Origin: Phocaeicola_A sp964444735
Lineage (GTDB): Bacteria > Bacteroidota > Bacteroidia > Bacteroidales > Bacteroidaceae
Length of the DNA stretch: 7,809 nucleotides
Direction of reading: 5' to 3'
Assembly (NCBI GenBank): GCA_964444735.1
Contig: CAYUIJ010000093.1
Location: 1-7,809, forward strand
The notes under the pieces are model-generated. The model saw only the letters and a program-made list of their open reading frames with translations. It had not been told where the DNA came from and did no database searches. Within the stretch, counting starts at the first letter, position 1; each line of letters starts with the position of its first letter. The translations under genes and the position numbers were made by a program. Shown here in pieces: positions 4,487 to 7,809 of this stretch.

Positions 4487-7141
4487 ATGACAACATCACA
4501 GTTTAAACATCAAGGCTTAACCGATAAGCAGGCAGAAGAGAGCCGCGCCAAAAACGGAAGTAACCTGCTTAGCCCTCCCAAGCGTACTCCCATGTGGAAG
4601 CTCTATCTTGAGAAATTCAAAGACCCCATTATCCGTGTGTTACTGGTCGCTGCTATATTCTCACTCATCATCTCGTTTATCGAAGGTGAGTTTGCCGAGT
4701 CTATGGGCATCATTGTAGCCATCTTTCTGGCCACAGGCATCGGATTCTATTTCGAATATGATGCCGGTAAAAAATTCGACTTGCTCAATGCCACCAATGA
4801 AGATATCATGGTGCGTGTGATACGTAATGGAAGCATACATGAGATACCCCGCAAAGACATTGTAGTGGGTGATGTCGTAATGCTTGAAAACGGTGAAGAG
4901 ATTCCTGCCGATGGAGAACTGCTTGAAGCTACCTCCATGCAAGTCAACGAGTCAAGCCTCACCGGAGAACCGATGGTAGAAAAGACTATCAGCCCTGATC
5001 ACTTCGATACCGAAGCCACCTACCCTTCAAACCATGTAATGCGCGGATCCACCGTTATTGATGGTCATGGAGTAATGCGTGTGACCCACGTGGGCGATGC
5101 TACCGAAATCGGAAAGGTAGCCCGTCAGGCTATCGAAAAAACGGAAGAAAAGACTCCGCTGAGCATACAGCTCGAACGTCTAGCCAGCCTGATTGGCAAA
5201 GTGGGGTTCATTGTAGCCACTCTGGCCTTCATCGGATTCACATGGCACGAGCTGCACAACTATCACGATTGGAACAACTATCTGGACATTGCAAGAATCG
5301 TGCTTAAGAACTTCATGATGGCCGTTACCCTTATCGTGGTAACCGTGCCAGAAGGTCTCCCTATGAGCGTAACCCTTAGTCTGGCACTGAACATGCGCCG
5401 CATGCTGGCCACCAACAATCTGGTACGCAAGATGCATGCCAGCGAGACAATGGGTGCCGTAACCGTTATCTGTACAGACAAAACCGGTACACTCACCCAA
5501 AACCGTATGCAGGTATATGAAACCAGATTTCAGGCATTGGGCGAAACACAGACCCTTGACATAGCTCAAGCCAACAGCCGGCTGATAGCTGAAGGCATAG
5601 CTGCCAACTCTACCGCCTACTTGGAAGAAGACGAACAACATCAGATGAAAGGTGTGGGTAATCCTACCGAAATAGCCTTGCTTCTATGGATACAGAAACA
5701 GGGACATGACTACCTGCAACTGCGTAATGCAGCCAGAATCGTCAACCAACTCCCTTTCTCTACTGAACGGAAGTTCATGGCCACATTGGTCGATTCTGCA
5801 TATGGCAACCGTATTCTTTATCTGAAAGGCGCCCCTGAAATCATAGCCAAGAAATGCAACCAAGCCGTTATCGCATCGAGTACCACTGCAATGAAAGACA
5901 TACAAAAAACCATAGACAATCAACTACGGACTTACCAGAACATGGCCATGCGCACACTTGGATTTGCCTACCGCATTATAAAGGCCGATGAACCGGCCGA
6001 CTGTGCAGATCTTTCTACTGAAAATAACTTTACCTTCATCGGTATTGCCGCCATCTCAGACCCTATCCGTTCCGATGTCCCTGCAGCAGTAGGTATGTGT
6101 CAGGATGCAGGCATCCTCGTGAAGATAGTAACCGGTGACACTCCGGGTACCGCTACCGAAATTGCTCGCCAGATTGGTTTGTGGAAACCCGAAGATACTG
6201 AGCGTAACCGCATCACGGGAACAGAATTTGCCGCACTAAGCGATGAGGAAGCACTTGACCGTGTAATGGATCTGAAAATCATGTCGCGCGCTCGTCCTAC
6301 CGACAAACAGCGCCTCGTACAGCTTCTTCAGAAGAAAGGAGCCATAGTGGCCGTAACCGGTGACGGTACCAATGATGCACCAGCACTGAACCATGCCCAT
6401 GTAGGACTGAGTATGGGTACAGGAACTTCCGTTGCCAAGGAGGCCAGTGACATCACCCTGCTTGATGACTCATTCCGCAGTATCGGAACGGCCGTCATGT
6501 GGGGACGTTCACTCTATAAGAACATACAGCGCTTTATCGCTTTTCAGCTTACCATTAACCTGATAGCCATGTTTATTGTCCTTGCTGGAAGTTTCATGAG
6601 TGATGTGATTCCTCTCACCGTAACTCAAATGCTTTGGGTAAACCTGATTATGGATACGTTTGCGGCACTGGCTCTGGCTTCTATTCCGCCCAGCACCGAT
6701 GTGATGAAAGAAAAGCCACGCTGTCAGAGCGACTTTATTATCAACAAGGGGATGTATCATAATATAATAGGTACGGGTATTGCATTCATCCTGATTCTGC
6801 TCGGTCTGTACTACTGGCTGGGAATGGACGGTGAAACAAGTCAGTTCGACCTTACCATCTTCTTCACCGTATTCGTACTGCTCCAGTTCTGGAACTTGTT
6901 CAATGCACGTGTATTCGGCACATGCCATTCTGCATTGGCCCATTTAGGCAAATCATACACTCTGGTAGGTATTGCGGCACTGATTCTGATAGGCCAGTTC
7001 ATCATCGTACAGTATGGTGGCAACGTATTCCGCACAATTCCGCTTGATACAAAAACATGGGGAATTCTGCTTGTTGCCACCTCATTAGTTCTATGGGCAG
7101 GAGAAATACTCCGCCTGATTCAGAAAAAAAATAAATTGTAA
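4487..7141 (+). CDS. Calcium-translocating P-type ATPase, PMCA-type
   Basis: ATP-driven inner-membrane pump expected to expel Ca2+ from the cytoplasm. The 884-residue length suits the P2 family. In order: M1 (~48-65) and M2 (~73-91); actuator loop with TGEP at 159-162; M3 (~235-255); M4 with PEGLP at 288-292; phosphorylation motif DKTGTLT with D331; nucleotide-binding FSTERKFM at 424-431 and KGAPE at 447-451; DPIR at 525-528; TGD at 549-551; hinge TGDGTNDAP with D626 and D630; then M5-M10 to the C-terminus. The M6 motif NLIMDTFAALALA (N719, D723) and M5 QLTIN (N691) resemble plasma-membrane PMCAs, not SERCAs, and M5 lacks an obvious site-I acid, suggesting one Ca2+ per ATP. The actuator has Pro where TGES is usual, but the essential Glu161 is present. 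There is no long C-terminal autoinhibitory tail. The ATG at 4487 gives the normal N-terminal cation-ATPase domain. Transcription is monocistronic as far as seen and divergent from nhaD. No convincing terminator follows. Confidence 0.95.
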   Translation: MTTSQFKHQGLTDKQAEESRAKNGSNLLSPPKRTPMWKLYLEKFKDPIIRVLLVAAIFSLIISFIEGEFAESMGIIVAIFLATGIGFYFEYDAGKKFDLLNATNEDIMVRVIRNGSIHEIPRKDIVVGDVVMLENGEEIPADGELLEATSMQVNESSLTGEPMVEKTISPDHFDTEATYPSNHVMRGSTVIDGHGVMRVTHVGDATEIGKVARQAIEKTEEKTPLSIQLERLASLIGKVGFIVATLAFIGFTWHELHNYHDWNNYLDIARIVLKNFMMAVTLIVVTVPEGLPMSVTLSLALNMRRMLATNNLVRKMHASETMGAVTVICTDKTGTLTQNRMQVYETRFQALGETQTLDIAQANSRLIAEGIAANSTAYLEEDEQHQMKGVGNPTEIALLLWIQKQGHDYLQLRNAARIVNQLPFSTERKFMATLVDSAYGNRILYLKGAPEIIAKKCNQAVIASSTTAMKDIQKTIDNQLRTYQNMAMRTLGFAYRIIKADEPADCADLSTENNFTFIGIAAISDPIRSDVPAAVGMCQDAGILVKIVTGDTPGTATEIARQIGLWKPEDTERNRITGTEFAALSDEEALDRVMDLKIMSRARPTDKQRLVQLLQKKGAIVAVTGDGTNDAPALNHAHVGLSMGTGTSVAKEASDITLLDDSFRSIGTAVMWGRSLYKNIQRFIAFQLTINLIAMFIVLAGSFMSDVIPLTVTQMLWVNLIMDTFAALALASIPPSTDVMKEKPRCQSDFIINKGMYHNIIGTGIAFILILLGLYYWLGMDGETSQFDLTIFFTVFVLLQFWNLFNARVFGTCHSALAHLGKSYTLVGIAALILIGQFIIVQYGGNVFRTIPLDTKTWGILLVATSLVLWAGEILRLIQKKNKL

Positions 7142-7500
7142 CAAGCACTGTATATAACCTGTACTTCCGGAGGTATGCATAATATAAGATTGTGCAGCTC
7201 GCTTCGTCACGGCTTTTAATATTAATATCGAAAAGGCGCACTCATGACTTGCTGAAAGCGGAAAAAGGAATCCGTTATGTCTGTCAAGTCTGTGTGTATC
7301 GGGTTTACAGACCGCTGCGAGCGGAATAGAATGGAAAAAACGGCACAGGCAAAAGGAAACATGACAGAACTGTAAGGCTTAAGAAGAGATTGTGCCGGCA
7401 TCCTGACACAACCCCGAAATCCATACCCCTAACTTTTTACAATGTTATAAACTACGCGAATCCGGGATAAGTTTAAAATAAAAACAGTTGTTTTGTATGT
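7142..7500. other. Intergenic region after the Ca2+ pump gene
   Basis: No gene is supported here. Small inverted repeats occur: near-palindromic TACTTCCGGAGGTA just after the stop codon, CCGCT/AGCGG around 7312-7324, and TTGTG/CACAA around a 12-base loop near 7390-7412. None is followed by a T-run, so a terminator for the pump gene was not located. AAAACAGTTGTTTT at 7481-7494, with an adjoining A-rich flank, could act as a weak A/T-rich terminator for the minus-strand frame ending at 7501. Confidence 0.45.
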
Positions 7501-7809
7501 TCAATCTGCACGTTCCTCTTTTAACAACAAAGAAAGAAAATATTCGGATGTAGGATATTCACTTTCATGTTTCAACAGATTAGGCTGTACTTTTCCGTAA
7601 ACTTCTACAATTTCCTTTATCCTTCATGTAGCGAGTTTGGTGTATAGAGGATGTTGCTGCTGTCTGTTCCTCCATCTCACTGATTTGAATAAGTCAAAAA
7701 AACGCATCGATGACATTGCATCGTCCGGATCGTTCTCCGTGTCGGTCAACACTGATGACAAAGAACTCCGGCCGTGATGCTCGCAGCTCCATGACGGATG
7801 AGGTTGATG
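7501..7809 (-). pseudogene. Interrupted coding sequence running off the right edge
   Basis: On the minus strand one frame runs from the window edge (7809) to a TGA at 7503-7501, 103 codons, broken by a single in-frame TGA at 7626-7624. The part after the break (40 codons) reads like a genuine protein end, including VEVYGKVQPNLLKHESEYP and the final SLLLKEERAD, with Bacteroides-like codons. The part before it includes DTENDPDDAMSSMRFFDLFK. Further upstream a different frame (ATG at 7792) looks more protein-like (MELRASRPEFFVISV), so an additional frameshift near 7750 is possible. I recognise no family. A decayed gene end is most likely; a sequencing error or two short separate frames cannot be excluded. 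Confidence 0.4.

Noticed and set aside
5180..5641. 153-codon minus-strand frame inside the Ca2+ pump gene
   Set aside because: It is antisense to the M3-phosphorylation site region of a well-conserved ATPase; no promoter or motif supports it.
6509..6943. 144-codon minus-strand frame inside the Ca2+ pump gene
   Set aside because: It is a shadow of the membrane-helix region M5-M8 on the other strand.
7142..7220. Near-palindrome after the Ca2+ pump stop codon as a terminator
   Set aside because: The inverted repeat has no loop space and no following T-run.

Overview
The window looks like a piece of a Bacteroidales chromosome, probably Bacteroides or Phocaeicola. The evidence is a well-formed Bacteroidetes-type promoter (TTTG, 19-base spacer, TATATTTG) in front of the glutamate dehydrogenase gene, start codons preceded by A/T-rich sequence instead of Shine-Dalgarno motifs, and the character of the three proteins. 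Assignment below order level is inference.

Layout, left to right. Positions 1-632 hold no convincing gene: a strongly A+C-biased stretch with a T7/C9 homopolymer pair at the edge, then scraps of open frame. A rho-independent terminator (633-676) follows the minus-strand glutamate dehydrogenase gene (719-2056), which has its own promoter at 2104-2134. Next comes a minus-strand NhaD-type Na+/H+ antiporter gene (2490-3890, ATG start preferred over an upstream TTG) with its own terminator at 2346-2387. The two minus-strand genes are therefore separate transcription units. A long divergent intergenic region (3891-4486) holds a doubtful 97-codon frame, two related short palindromes and a probable promoter for a plus-strand PMCA-type calcium P-type ATPase (4487-7141), which is complete and carries the expected catalytic motifs. 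The last ~670 bases are mostly non-coding. The right edge holds a minus-strand reading frame (7809-7501) broken by one TGA, which looks like a decaying gene end.

Functionally this is mainly housekeeping DNA: ammonia assimilation/glutamate turnover next to two divergently transcribed cation exporters, one Na+/H+ antiporter and one ATP-driven Ca2+ pump. No mobile element, CRISPR array, RNA gene or defence system was recognised. The points most worth a second look are the A7 slippery run at the 3' end of nhaD, where the +1 frame continues with coding-like sequence; the interrupted frame at the right edge; the paired palindromes before the Ca2+ pump gene; and the cofactor-binding loop of the glutamate dehydrogenase.
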